The translations under genes and the position numbers were made by a program. The notes beneath the pieces were generated by a model, which ran no database searches, was not told where the DNA came from, and was given only the letters and a program-made list of their open reading frames with translations. Source: an uncultured Eubacteriales bacterium (GTDB taxonomy: Bacteria; Bacillota; Clostridia; Oscillospirales; CAG-382). From it: DNA of 37,095 nucleotides. How positions within the stretch are numbered: the stretch's first letter is position 1; each line of letters starts with the position of its first letter. The stretch is from positions 1 through 37,095 of the forward strand of contig CAKSEL010000018.1 of the NCBI GenBank assembly GCA_934446675.1, written 5' to 3'. Below, one piece after another: positions 24,901 to 32,772 of this stretch.

Positions 24901-27845
24901 GGCCTAAAACAAGCGGTTTTGTAAATACCGCAAAATTTTCGGTAAGCTCTCCCGGAGTTACGCGCGAATCGCATACAGAGCTTGTCGGAGCGCCTATCGG
25001 CATGAGCCTTGATACGGGAGGTACGAATATTGCCTCTGCCGGACCTATGTCTTTCGGTGTAAATATAAACGGAAATATAAAACCCGGAAAATACGATCTG
25101 CAGCTCAATGTCGGCGGCGTGCTTTCAAACGTGTTTACGGTAGAGGTTACGGAATATACCGAACCCGTATGGATAGAAGCCGATAAAACCGAAATAGACT
25201 TCGGAAGTATGCGCTATAACTACGCAAAAGGCACTCCGGCAGCCGACAGTCAGACCGTTAGCGTAAAGAGCATATATGCACAGCAGCAGGATAATTTTAA
25301 TGCATATATGATGCTCGGAGATGACAGTCCGTTTAAGATTACCGAACCTCTTTCTTCGGACGTTCTTTATCCTGCGGGACTTGACGGATCAAGTGCGGAG
25401 TTGAGTGTTTCTCCCATAACGGGACTTGATGTCGGAACATATACCGATACGCTTGTAATAACCAATGAAATAACCGCGGCGTTCGTTACGCTTAAATTTA
25501 CCGTTACAAATCCGACCTTGCCGCAGCGCCCCGACCTTTCAAATAATTTCAGACTGTTACCAAATCCGATTTCGATTACCGTAAGCGCACCCGATGACGA
25601 CGGCGGCGGAAAAATGCAGTATTATCTCTATACTGTAAAAGACCACGCCGATTACGTCAAAGACGGCGAACAGGTGTGGGAAAGATACAGCAGTACCGCA
25701 CAGTCTGGAGCAAACTTCAATATAAGTCCCGACGGAGTATTTGAAATAGGCGAAAAGTATACCATAGGAGTAAAGGCAGTGACCGACGTCGGAGAGAGCG
25801 ACGCCGAATGGTATGAGTTTGAAGTGCGCGAAAGCGAGGGAAGACCCGATCCCGTAAAGAACGTAAAAGTCTATGCCGGCAACGGAAGCATCGCACTTAC
25901 GTGGGACGAACCCGATTACTGGGGTGAAAACGAGTATTATCCCGAAATTAACGGAAAACGGTACAGTGTAAATTTCTATACTACCGCAACTACCGCGACG
26001 GTAGAGACGGTTGATTACGGCGGAGATCTGCAATGGTCAAAGAGCGGGCTCGAAAACGGCAAGGAATACAGAATAGAGATATATACGAGAAATACCAATC
26101 CGACAATGTACAGCTGTGTGAGCGTAAATGCAACGCCGTCGGCAGATATAAAGGCTGCTCCCACACGTCCAGGCTCTTTCGGAGGATATATGAGCTATAA
26201 AACGGCAAAACTCACTTGGAAAGCCCCGGTTTACGACGGAAATTCCGCGGTGACGGGCTATATGCTGTCAAAGGACGGCGGAAAAACATGGACAGACGTC
26301 GGAAATGTAACCGAATATACCTTTGAAAACCTTGTCACAAATACCGAATATCAGTTTGCTGTCCGTGCAGTAAATTCTGTCGGAAACGGAGATATTTCGT
26401 ATTATACCGCAACCGCGCCGTCAAACCTCTATGCCACAACCGTAAATAAAGTCGTTATCGGCTACGAACAGATAGAACTTGACTGGCAGCCTTACTCGCA
26501 AGAGGACGGCGTTCTCGGCTATCAGGTTCAGATAAGCGACGGCGGAGACTGGATAGACATTGAGCCTGTCGTTTTTGACGGAACGCTGCATTATGTGTTC
26601 ACGGGACTTGAAAACGGAGTCGTGTATCAGCCGAAAGTGCGCGCATATGACAGCGAGGGACCCGGACCTGCCGGAAACCATTGGGTAATGAAGAACGTAT
26701 CTCCGAGCGAGAACGCACCGAGAGCTGTCGTCAACGCAAGCGTAAAGCCGAGAAACGGCGGAATACAGCTTTACGGAGAAAGCTATGACGGTTCTGCTTC
26801 GCTTCAGTATAGGCTTGACGGCGACAGATGGTGGTACGGATTTGAAAACGGAGAGCTTGTTTTTGACGATAGGCTTGAAAACGGTAAAGAATGTGTAGTT
26901 GCCGTTTCGTCGGGAGATTATTATGACAGCGGCAAGGAATACAGGAGTACGTCATATTTCACCGTAAAACCCGAATCGACAATACCCAATCCTCCGTCCG
27001 GACTGAGTGTCAGCGCATACGTCGGAGACGGTTATATAAGAGCCGAGTGGACGCTTGAATCCGACGGCGGTTCTGCGATAACCGAATATAAGATAAAACT
27101 CGGTGAAGAAACCGACGCAGTTTCGTTGCCCGCGTCGTACTCGTCCTTTGAAATACCGTGTACCGAACAGGAACGCGAAATGTACGGAATTATATACGTC
27201 TATGCCGTAAATGCCGAGGGTGAGACAAGCGGCTACGTGTATCTTGAATCCGGCGCAAAGATCTCCGGACAAAGCAGAATTGTACTGCCTTATCCGCACA
27301 GTGCGTTTACAAGCTCGCCGTATAAATTCACGAGAACATACACTTTCCGCGACGAAAACGATAATGAAGTTGAAGAAAGCCATGATATGAGCGAATATGC
27401 CGACTGGAGCTTTGAGTCGGATAACAGCGCCGTAACCTGGAACGCCGATAACCGCACCGTTGAAATTTCGGACGGCCTTGCAAAAGGCGAGTATTCTGCG
27501 ACGCTCAGAGCGTCGGGAAGCGCGTGCATTTACGAAATGAGAATAAAGATCGTCGTAGGCGTGTCTGCGGAACTTGTTTCTGTGCAAAAGTCTGATGACG
27601 GAGTGAGCGTAGAGCTTGCACTTGACGCAGAACTCGGCGAAAACAGACTTTATGCCGTATCTTACGATAAAAACGGAAGATTGCTGAATGTTGCGTCAAC
27701 AACGGCGTCGGCAGAGCTTATTCAAAACGGAAAAATATCCGTCCCGCTCGATTTGACCGGCGCTCATACCGTAAGGGTAATGCTGTTCAGCGGCCTTGAC
27801 ACGTATAAGCCTTTGTGCGGCAGCATTTTGCAGACGGTAAGCTGA
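21951..27845 (+). CDS. Giant secreted protein: FG-GAP region, Ser/Thr-rich central region, fibronectin-III array
   Basis: The 1964-residue exported protein has a signal peptide of about 24 residues (ending VFA). FG-GAP/VCBS-like calcium loops appear as GDFDGDGRKNE (about 143), ADINGDGYDEI (about 214) and GDINGDGYDDI (about 302), suggesting a beta-propeller. Residues about 650-935 are Ser/Thr/Gly-rich with alternating polarity and no domain I can name. From about 1050 there are beta-sandwich domains, including about four or five fibronectin-III-like modules (near 1298, 1405, 1489 and 1682, with patterns such as ALTWDEP, AKLTWKAP and AEWTLES). The C terminus ends with VRVMLFSGLDTYKPL, a closing strand pattern common in large clostridial secreted proteins. 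No cell-wall anchor is visible. GGGAG lies 8-10 bases before ATG 21951. It is monocistronic, behind the LuxR gene. Role may be adhesion, polymer binding or toxin-like; undetermined. Confidence 0.88.
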   Translation: MKKRILSLILVLTMIFTSSGVFALETKQPEYNAEENTAELYAAAEKINVIEKIFGKSDISDDGSYADKAPYRDGTFLSDVREPMVADTSGASVYGDDSRIAGSSVWTAAQNPVLLSNSGKITVHGTTYSHDKTTFKALAAYEGDFDGDGRKNEIAVIAAIKGNDGASRMLLCVTAADTKDYLVPIAVLYNSYGSKADFYKDTDKFVNCIAIVCADINGDGYDEIVTATPTRGFGENSGDEYGFDKSADSRVWYLNSDGRTGESWKTSDGWCETPHNLNVGMQMWVSDCHLGTPGTAASLAAGDINGDGYDDIISAVSTTNAQYTNYAGNMFSVYYVGGAEQFSDMILNRDPLMRYIGGDVADSLSLGVTSGDASGFDVTVSDVDDSGKPTVFLSFKETSHRYAAYSGEKMFTPRYYIYSFDYNEKKQNFTASLVHKGGILHHGWVDSTDGSDTEYVYKLEPSDCAPVRIGVLREDFGITGGKTGYVSSGTIVADQKYVSFVRYPDGNKYRYETRDSGSFSGTWGTDADTGWGFKSSECVFPNNGINITDIRTANVSFDGRKYTDAALITAYSSDGYRTYFVTGENGCYSTQPGSTLSSKAKKYTVAAMPDVDSDSIYLKYNKHVFFWSDPVIVAALASPPYFGSLPSDMYTNSTTTYGKSISSATGNTKSFTVSAGTYVSTEIKAGAGGVSGVFETETEALMSSSSENENTNEVTFTQSFSTSGGEDTVVLTTVGYDAYAYTAYYPGETGKTVSSPYIVYVPRNGADAVKTASLNYEDYLAFTEYSSDALPYLHDVFTHTVGRPETYPDGEPSGAHVLNGSVISHPKLSTFPSNTGSQTLTTEITEETSETTSTGSSTSVKLGGGIESEADDIFGLASAGAKITVGGISEKEYESGRIKTTAVGTSFEGTVFGQGDGMNVSGSGQEKADFNWRLLHYIYTYGEGNDIKQFLVITYITSGVTQPEGVVPESVSVTPSSRKVEQVGPKTSGFVNTAKFSVSSPGVTRESHTELVGAPIGMSLDTGGTNIASAGPMSFGVNINGNIKPGKYDLQLNVGGVLSNVFTVEVTEYTEPVWIEADKTEIDFGSMRYNYAKGTPAADSQTVSVKSIYAQQQDNFNAYMMLGDDSPFKITEPLSSDVLYPAGLDGSSAELSVSPITGLDVGTYTDTLVITNEITAAFVTLKFTVTNPTLPQRPDLSNNFRLLPNPISITVSAPDDDGGGKMQYYLYTVKDHADYVKDGEQVWERYSSTAQSGANFNISPDGVFEIGEKYTIGVKAVTDVGESDAEWYEFEVRESEGRPDPVKNVKVYAGNGSIALTWDEPDYWGENEYYPEINGKRYSVNFYTTATTATVETVDYGGDLQWSKSGLENGKEYRIEIYTRNTNPTMYSCVSVNATPSADIKAAPTRPGSFGGYMSYKTAKLTWKAPVYDGNSAVTGYMLSKDGGKTWTDVGNVTEYTFENLVTNTEYQFAVRAVNSVGNGDISYYTATAPSNLYATTVNKVVIGYEQIELDWQPYSQEDGVLGYQVQISDGGDWIDIEPVVFDGTLHYVFTGLENGVVYQPKVRAYDSEGPGPAGNHWVMKNVSPSENAPRAVVNASVKPRNGGIQLYGESYDGSASLQYRLDGDRWWYGFENGELVFDDRLENGKECVVAVSSGDYYDSGKEYRSTSYFTVKPESTIPNPPSGLSVSAYVGDGYIRAEWTLESDGGSAITEYKIKLGEETDAVSLPASYSSFEIPCTEQEREMYGIIYVYAVNAEGETSGYVYLESGAKISGQSRIVLPYPHSAFTSSPYKFTRTYTFRDENDNEVEESHDMSEYADWSFESDNSAVTWNADNRTVEISDGLAKGEYSATLRASGSACIYEMRIKIVVGVSAELVSVQKSDDGVSVELALDAELGENRLYAVSYDKNGRLLNVASTTASAELIQNGKISVPLDLTGAHTVRVMLFSGLDTYKPLCGSILQTVS

Positions 27846-27876
27846 TATATTACGGCATAAATTTAAAACTTAACTG

Positions 27877-27936
27877 AAAACACATCGGATTTTTCCTGAT
27901 TTTTGCGTTGGCAATGGGATTTTTCCGGTGTGTTTT
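27877..27936 (+). terminator. Long inverted repeat after the giant gene, possible terminator
   Basis: Bases 27877-27889 and 27924-27936 are inverted copies over 13 positions with a single G-T wobble, enclosing a 34-base T-rich loop. GGATTTTTCC also occurs twice as a direct repeat (27887-27896 and 27917-27926). The right arm ends in TTTT but no long T-run follows, so termination is plausible rather than certain. Nothing else is seen between the genes up to the promoter at 28009. Confidence 0.5.
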
Positions 27937-28008
27937 GCCGTTTCCGGAACTTATTTTTTGTAAAGGACCGATTTAATTAATTATGCACAAAAAATTATTG
28001 TTTGGTTC

Positions 28009-28037
28009 TTGTATCTCTGCTCAAAATGTGATAGAAT
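28009..28037 (+). promoter_or_regulatory. Sigma-A-type promoter of the flavoprotein gene
   Basis: TTGTAT (28009-28014), a 17-base spacer and TAGAAT (28032-28037) fit the consensus. The leader to the TTG start at 28101 is about 55 bases. Confidence 0.7.
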
Positions 28038-28100
28038 ACAATGTACACTGGATTATTTATGTGCTTGTGTGCGTTAAAACAAGTAAAAGGAGTTTTAAAA

Positions 28101-29462
28101 TTGAAAAAGTATGATGTTGTCATAGTCGGCGGAGGAATAGGCGGACTGATGACTGCGTACAGTATTCATGAGAACAACAAGGACGCGTCCGTCTGTATAC
28201 TTGACAGAGGAAACGTTATCGAAAAGAGAACCTGTCCGATAATAGCCGGAAAAGCGCAGAAGTGCGTTTCGTGCAAATCCTGTGGCATAATGCAGGGTAT
28301 GGGCGGCTGCGGAGCGTATTCCGACGGAAAGTTTATTATCTCGACCGAGTACGGCGGCTGGCTTCCCATGTATCTCGGCGATGAAAAGACCATAGAATAT
28401 ATAGAGAAGCTCGATAAGATACTTATAGCTCACGGAGCTACCGAAAAGGTTTATCTGCCGAGCGACAGAATAAAGCTCGAATGTTTAAAGTACGATATGC
28501 GTCTTTTGCAGGCAAAGGTAAAGCACCTCGGCACCGACGGAAACTTCAAGACAATGCAGCGTCTTATCGAGGAACTCGGCGCATATACCGACATTCATAC
28601 AAACGTTGACGTTACGGATATAGATACCGATAAGAAAACGCTTATAACCTCCGACGGCGAATATAACTACGGAAAACTCGTTGTGTCTGTCGGACGCGTG
28701 GGCAGCGGCTGGTTTGAAAAGCTGTGCCGCGAAAAGGGAATACCTGTTGAAAATAATCAGGTCGATATAGGTGTAAGAGTAGAGCTTCCGAGACTTGTAT
28801 GGCAGGATATTTCACGCGAGATATATGAGCCTAAGGTTCTTTACCGTACAAAGAAATACGGCGACGTGTGCAGAATGTTCTGCTTCAATGACGGCGGAGA
28901 AGTCGTAATGGAAAATTCCGGCGGCATTATGACCGTCAACGGACACGCAAATTCCGACGAGAGCAAAAAGACAAAGAATTCAAACTTTGCTCTGCTTTCA
29001 ACCGTAAACTTCACCCAGCCTTTCAATGAGCCGATAGCATATGCCAAGCATATAGCGCACCTCAGCAATATGGTAAGCGGCGGAGGAGTTATAGTTCAGA
29101 AATTCGGCGATCTTATAGGCGGCAAGCGTACAAATGAGCGCAGAATGGAAAAGAGCACCGTCATACCTACGCTCAAAGCCGTTCCCGGCGACCTTTCGCT
29201 TTGCATACCCAAACGCCAGCTCGATAATATAATAGAAACCCTTTATGCGATAAATAATATCGCGCCGGGTACCGCAAACTATGATACGCTGCTTTACGGC
29301 GTTGAGGCAAAGTATTATTCAGTAAGACCCAAGTTTATAAATTCCGACTTTGAAATCGCCGACGGAATTTACGCGATAGGCGACGGCAGCGGCGTAACAA
29401 GAGGACTTTCACAGGCAGGAGCAATGGGACTTTACGTCGGTGAAAAGCTCTGCCGGAAGTAA
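28101..29462 (+). CDS. FAD-dependent dehydrogenase, COG2509-type
   Basis: The 453-residue flavoprotein has an N-terminal dinucleotide site, DVVIVGGGIGGLMTAYS. It is followed by a Cys-rich segment typical of the uncharacterised COG2509 family: CPIIAGKAQKCVSCKSCG then GMGGCGAYSDGKF (Cys45, 55, 58, 61 and 70). The C-terminal FAD motif is ADGIYAIGDGSGVTRGLSQAG. The start is TTG 28101: AAAGGAG lies 8 bases upstream and the dinucleotide fold begins right after it. The frame also opens at an ATG at 28041, but that would lie almost on the predicted transcript start. The substrate is unknown. The conserved cysteines could bind a metal or take part in redox chemistry. It is expressed from its own promoter, and a large hairpin separates it from the NYN gene. 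Confidence 0.88.
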   Translation: MKKYDVVIVGGGIGGLMTAYSIHENNKDASVCILDRGNVIEKRTCPIIAGKAQKCVSCKSCGIMQGMGGCGAYSDGKFIISTEYGGWLPMYLGDEKTIEYIEKLDKILIAHGATEKVYLPSDRIKLECLKYDMRLLQAKVKHLGTDGNFKTMQRLIEELGAYTDIHTNVDVTDIDTDKKTLITSDGEYNYGKLVVSVGRVGSGWFEKLCREKGIPVENNQVDIGVRVELPRLVWQDISREIYEPKVLYRTKKYGDVCRMFCFNDGGEVVMENSGGIMTVNGHANSDESKKTKNSNFALLSTVNFTQPFNEPIAYAKHIAHLSNMVSGGGVIVQKFGDLIGGKRTNERRMEKSTVIPTLKAVPGDLSLCIPKRQLDNIIETLYAINNIAPGTANYDTLLYGVEAKYYSVRPKFINSDFEIADGIYAIGDGSGVTRGLSQAGAMGLYVGEKLCRK

Positions 29463-29479
29463 TATAATATTGAAATTCT

Positions 29480-29540
29480 CTCCGTGCCGTATGTGCGCAA
29501 TGTCCGAAAACTTTTGTTTTTTCGTATATCCGGCGCGGAG
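29480..29540 (+). promoter_or_regulatory. Large nested hairpin between the flavoprotein and NYN genes
   Basis: CTCCGTGCCG (29480-29489) pairs with CGGCGCGGAG (29531-29540), 10 pairs with one G-T. Inside, CGAAAA (29505-29510) pairs with TTTTCG (29519-29524) around an 8-base loop. The inner hairpin with its T-rich strand could terminate the flavoprotein transcript, and the outer stem would hide a GGAG near the NYN start. It may be a terminator or a structured leader controlling the next gene. Confidence 0.5.
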
Positions 29541-29557
29541 ATGGAAATAAAATACAC

Positions 29558-30373
29558 GTGAAAGGAGGAGTAATTATCAGTATATTCAGCATTTTTTCCG
29601 GCAGCTCAAAAAAGAAGAAAGCCGCAGTGTTTATAGATTACGAACACTGGTATATATCGCTCGATAAAAGTTATCATATAAAGCCGAATATAAAGGATTT
29701 TTCGGAAGAGATAAATAAGGAATACGACGTTACGGAAATGATATTTTTCGGTGACTTTTCAAACCCGTCGCTCAATTCCGAAATGCATAAAATACGAGCC
29801 TTTACAAATAAAATAGTCGAAACAAATAACGGCGGCGGATTTTATAAAAAAGATTTTACCGATTTTATAATGCTTGACCACATTTACAGAACCGCCTATA
29901 CCGAAAAGGACATTGACACGTATATAATTTTTACCGGCGACGGACATTTTTCTTCCGTTGTGCTGTTTTTAAAGCAGACCTGTAAAAAACACGTTGTGGT
30001 TTACGGCGTAAAGAACGCCTTTTCGGGACAGCTCAAACAGACTGCCGACGAGGCGAGAGAGCTTCCTAACGAGACCGATAAACTTTTGCCGTATGAACGC
30101 ATGATTCTTTCAAATCTGTACGCGCTGAGCCTTGAATACGAAAATCCGCGTGCGTCCTTCAGCAAGACGGTCACGACTGTGTGCGAAAAGTTCGGCGCGG
30201 ATGAACTGAACGTCAGACGTGCGCTTGAAACGCTTATAAACGAAGGATATGTGATTCAGTACGACGCGCAGATAGGCGCTAAAACCGTGCGCCTTATTAA
30301 ACCCGATTTTGATAAAACCGAAAAAGACGGAATTTATAAAAAAGGCAGTAACGTAAGCAAAACAGGAATTTGA
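29558..30373 (+). CDS. NYN-domain (PIN-like) ribonuclease-family protein with C-terminal winged helix
   Basis: From GTG 29558 the product would have 271 residues. The NYN domain (LabA/DUF88 type, PIN-like nuclease fold) is shown by the acidic positions in AAVFIDYEHWYISL (Asp27), TDFIMLDHIYRTA (Asp102, Asp107) and IIFTGDGHFSSVV (Asp128). These would bind the catalytic metal in RNA cleavage. Residues about 175-250 look like a winged-helix or LOTUS-like domain (NVRRALETLINEGYVIQYD). The start is odd: the strong AAGGAGG site (29562-29568) lies inside the frame after the GTG, and only ATT or ATC codons (29573, 29576) sit at proper spacing behind it. It is 27 bases from iorA, with no terminator seen between. 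RNA substrate unknown. Confidence 0.8.
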   Translation: MKGGVIISIFSIFSGSSKKKKAAVFIDYEHWYISLDKSYHIKPNIKDFSEEINKEYDVTEMIFFGDFSNPSLNSEMHKIRAFTNKIVETNNGGGFYKKDFTDFIMLDHIYRTAYTEKDIDTYIIFTGDGHFSSVVLFLKQTCKKHVVVYGVKNAFSGQLKQTADEARELPNETDKLLPYERMILSNLYALSLEYENPRASFSKTVTTVCEKFGADELNVRRALETLINEGYVIQYDAQIGAKTVRLIKPDFDKTEKDGIYKKGSNVSKTGI

Positions 30374-30400
30374 TTTAAGAAAAAAGGATTGATTGACATT

Positions 30401-32134
30401 ATGAAAAAACTGATGTTGGGAAACGCCGCGGCTGCAAGAGGTCTTTATGAGGCAGGCTGCCGTTTCGTTTCCAGCTATCCCGGAACTCCGAGCACCGAAA
30501 TAACGGAATGTGCGGCGGAGTATAATGAAATCTATGCGGAATGGGCGCCTAATGAAAAGGTGGCTCTTGAAGGCGCTCTCGGCAGCGCGATTTCGGGCGT
30601 AAGAGCATTCTGCGCAATGAAACACGTAGGACTTAACGTCGCAGCGGATCCGCTGTTTGTAACGGCGTATACGGGAATAAACGCAGGACTTGTAATAGGC
30701 GTTGCGGACGATCCGGGTATGCACTCGTCCCAGAACGAGCAGGATTCGCGTCATTACGCAATAGCCGCAAAGCTTCCGTGTCTCGAACCGTCGGATTCGT
30801 CCGAGTGTCTTGAATTTACAAAGGCGGCTTTTGATATGGCGGAAAAATTCGACACACCCGTAATAATGAGATTTTCGACGCGTGTTTCTCATTCGCAGAG
30901 TATAGTTACGCTTTCAGACAGAACCGAACATGAAACAAAGCCGTATGAAAAAAATCCCGCAAAGTACGTAATGGCTCCGGCAAACGCGATAAAGCGCCAT
31001 GTCGTTGTCGAAAAGCGTCTTTCGGATATGGCTGCATGGGCGGATTCATGTCCTTTCAATAAGACCGAGTATTACGATACAAAGCTCGGAATTATCTGCG
31101 CAGGCAGCACATACGTCTACTCAAAGGAGTTTTTCGGCGATAACGCGTCTTATCTGAAGATAGGAATTGTAAATCCTCTGCCGGATAACCTTATACGCGA
31201 CTTCTGCTCAAAGGTTGAGCGCGTAATTGTTGTAGAGGAACTCGATCCGGTAATAGAAACACATGTAAAGGCAATGGGAATAAAGTGCGACGGCAAAAAT
31301 CTGCTTCCCGTGCTTTCGGAATTTTCGCAGGAGATCATCGCAAAGTGCGTAAACGGCACAGAGCCCGAATTTGTAAGCCTTGACGAGGATATACCCGTAA
31401 GACCTCCTGTTATGTGTCCGGGATGTCCGCACAGAGGACTGTTTTTCGTTCTCAAAAAGCTTGGCGTTACCGTAAGCGGAGATATAGGCTGCTATACTCT
31501 CGGTTCTGCGCCGCCTTTGTGCGCCGTTGATTCCACGCTCTGCATGGGCGCGTCGATATCGGGACTTCACGGCATGAATAAGTGCGGTGGAATAGATCCC
31601 AAAAAGTCGGTTGCGGTAATAGGCGACTCGACGTTTGCACATTCCGGCGTTACGGGACTCATGAATATGGTCTATAATAAGGCTGTTTCAACAGTAATTA
31701 TTTCCGATAACAGCATAACCGGCATGACCGGACATCAGCAGAACCCGACGACAGGCAAGACGCTGAAGGGCGAGACTACATATCAGATAAAAATTGAAAA
31801 GATATGCGAGGCGTTCGGCATAAAGGACGTCAAGATCATAGATCCCAACGAAACAAAGCTTCTCGAAGCCGGGATAAAGGACTCGCTCGGAAGAGATGAG
31901 GTTTCCGTAATAATTGCGCGCAGACCCTGCGTACTTCTTAAAGAGGTCAAAAAGGATAAATACTTTACCGTAAACTCCGACAAGTGCCGTAAATGCGGCG
32001 CGTGCATGAAGATAGGCTGTCCTGCGATAAGCATGACCGAAAACGGTGCCGTCATAGACGAAACTCTCTGCACCGGCTGCGAACTCTGCGAAAAGATGTG
32101 CGCGTTCGGCTGCATGGAAGTAAAGTCAAGATAA
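30401..32134 (+). CDS. iorA: Indolepyruvate:ferredoxin oxidoreductase, alpha subunit
   Basis: Oxidatively decarboxylates aryl pyruvates (from Trp, Phe and Tyr transamination) to aryl-acetyl-CoA, reducing ferredoxin. The 577-residue protein shows the pyrimidine-binding half with SSYPGTPSTEITE and the catalytic-type Glu in WAPNEKVALEGA, then PPVMCPGCPHRG, GDIGCYTLG, the thiamine-diphosphate motif GDSTFAHSG with NSITGMTGHQQNP, and a C-terminal ferredoxin domain with CRKCGACMKIGCP (from Cys529) and CTGCELCEKMC for two 4Fe-4S clusters. I chose ATG 30401 because MKKLMLGN begins the family; AAGGA lies about 12 bases upstream, and an in-frame TTG at 30389 is only one base from it. The gene is 14 bases from iorB. 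Confidence 0.96.
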   Translation: MKKLMLGNAAAARGLYEAGCRFVSSYPGTPSTEITECAAEYNEIYAEWAPNEKVALEGALGSAISGVRAFCAMKHVGLNVAADPLFVTAYTGINAGLVIGVADDPGMHSSQNEQDSRHYAIAAKLPCLEPSDSSECLEFTKAAFDMAEKFDTPVIMRFSTRVSHSQSIVTLSDRTEHETKPYEKNPAKYVMAPANAIKRHVVVEKRLSDMAAWADSCPFNKTEYYDTKLGIICAGSTYVYSKEFFGDNASYLKIGIVNPLPDNLIRDFCSKVERVIVVEELDPVIETHVKAMGIKCDGKNLLPVLSEFSQEIIAKCVNGTEPEFVSLDEDIPVRPPVMCPGCPHRGLFFVLKKLGVTVSGDIGCYTLGSAPPLCAVDSTLCMGASISGLHGMNKCGGIDPKKSVAVIGDSTFAHSGVTGLMNMVYNKAVSTVIISDNSITGMTGHQQNPTTGKTLKGETTYQIKIEKICEAFGIKDVKIIDPNETKLLEAGIKDSLGRDEVSVIIARRPCVLLKEVKKDKYFTVNSDKCRKCGACMKIGCPAISMTENGAVIDETLCTGCELCEKMCAFGCMEVKSR

Positions 32135-32148
32135 GGAGGACGCGGAAA

Positions 32149-32727
32149 ATGAATAATACCACAAACATAATGATAACCGGTGTAGGCGGACAGGGAACCC
32201 TGCTTGCAAGCCGTATTCTTGGAAACGCGTTTATATCTCTCGGATATGACGTCAAGGTTTCCGAGGTTCACGGAATGAGCCAGAGAGGCGGCTCGGTCGT
32301 TACATACGTAAAATACGGCAAAGAGGTTTTCAGTCCGGTAATATGCAGAGGCGAGGCGGATTTTCTGCTTTCGTTTGAGCTTTGCGAGACAGCAAGATAC
32401 CTGCCGTACCTCAAAAAAGGCGGTATAGTCGTAACAAGCACGCAGAAGATCAATCCCATGCCCGTAATCATGGGTGCAGCAAAATATCCCGAAGATATTA
32501 TCGGCAAAATACAGTCAAAGGGCGTAAAACTCATGTATGCCGACGCATTGCAGCTTGCCGAGGAGTGCGGTTCGTCAAAGGCGGCGAACGTCGTTCTTAT
32601 AGGAATGTTCGCAAAGCACTCGGATATTGATAAAAAGGTATTTCTTGACGCGGTTGATGCGTGCGTTCCGGAAAAATTCAAGGAGCTTAACAGAAAAGCA
32701 TTTGAAGCGGGATATTCGCTTGACTGA
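32149..32727 (+). CDS. iorB: Indolepyruvate:ferredoxin oxidoreductase, beta subunit
   Basis: The 192-residue gamma-type oxidoreductase subunit partners IorA. Visible motifs are IMITGVGGQGTLLASRILG (nucleotide/CoA-type Rossmann start), VSEVHGMSQRGGSVVTYV, the signature of this subunit family, and AANVVLIGMFAKH. Start ATG 32149 has a perfect AAGGAGG (32133-32139) 9 bases upstream; the open frame reaches further up but overlaps iorA. The order iorA-iorB-paaK-ACT is a familiar clostridial and archaeal arrangement for aromatic amino acid fermentation. Confidence 0.95.
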   Translation: MNNTTNIMITGVGGQGTLLASRILGNAFISLGYDVKVSEVHGMSQRGGSVVTYVKYGKEVFSPVICRGEADFLLSFELCETARYLPYLKKGGIVVTSTQKINPMPVIMGAAKYPEDIIGKIQSKGVKLMYADALQLAEECGSSKAANVVLIGMFAKHSDIDKKVFLDAVDACVPEKFKELNRKAFEAGYSLD

Positions 32728-32772
32728 AGATTAATTTAAGGCATATTTTGCCGATAGGACGGTAAAAACGAA

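Noticed and set aside
26952..27587. 211-codon open frame on the minus strand opposite the giant secreted gene
   Set aside because: Cys/Arg/Phe-rich shadow translation of a real frame, with no domain or start signals.
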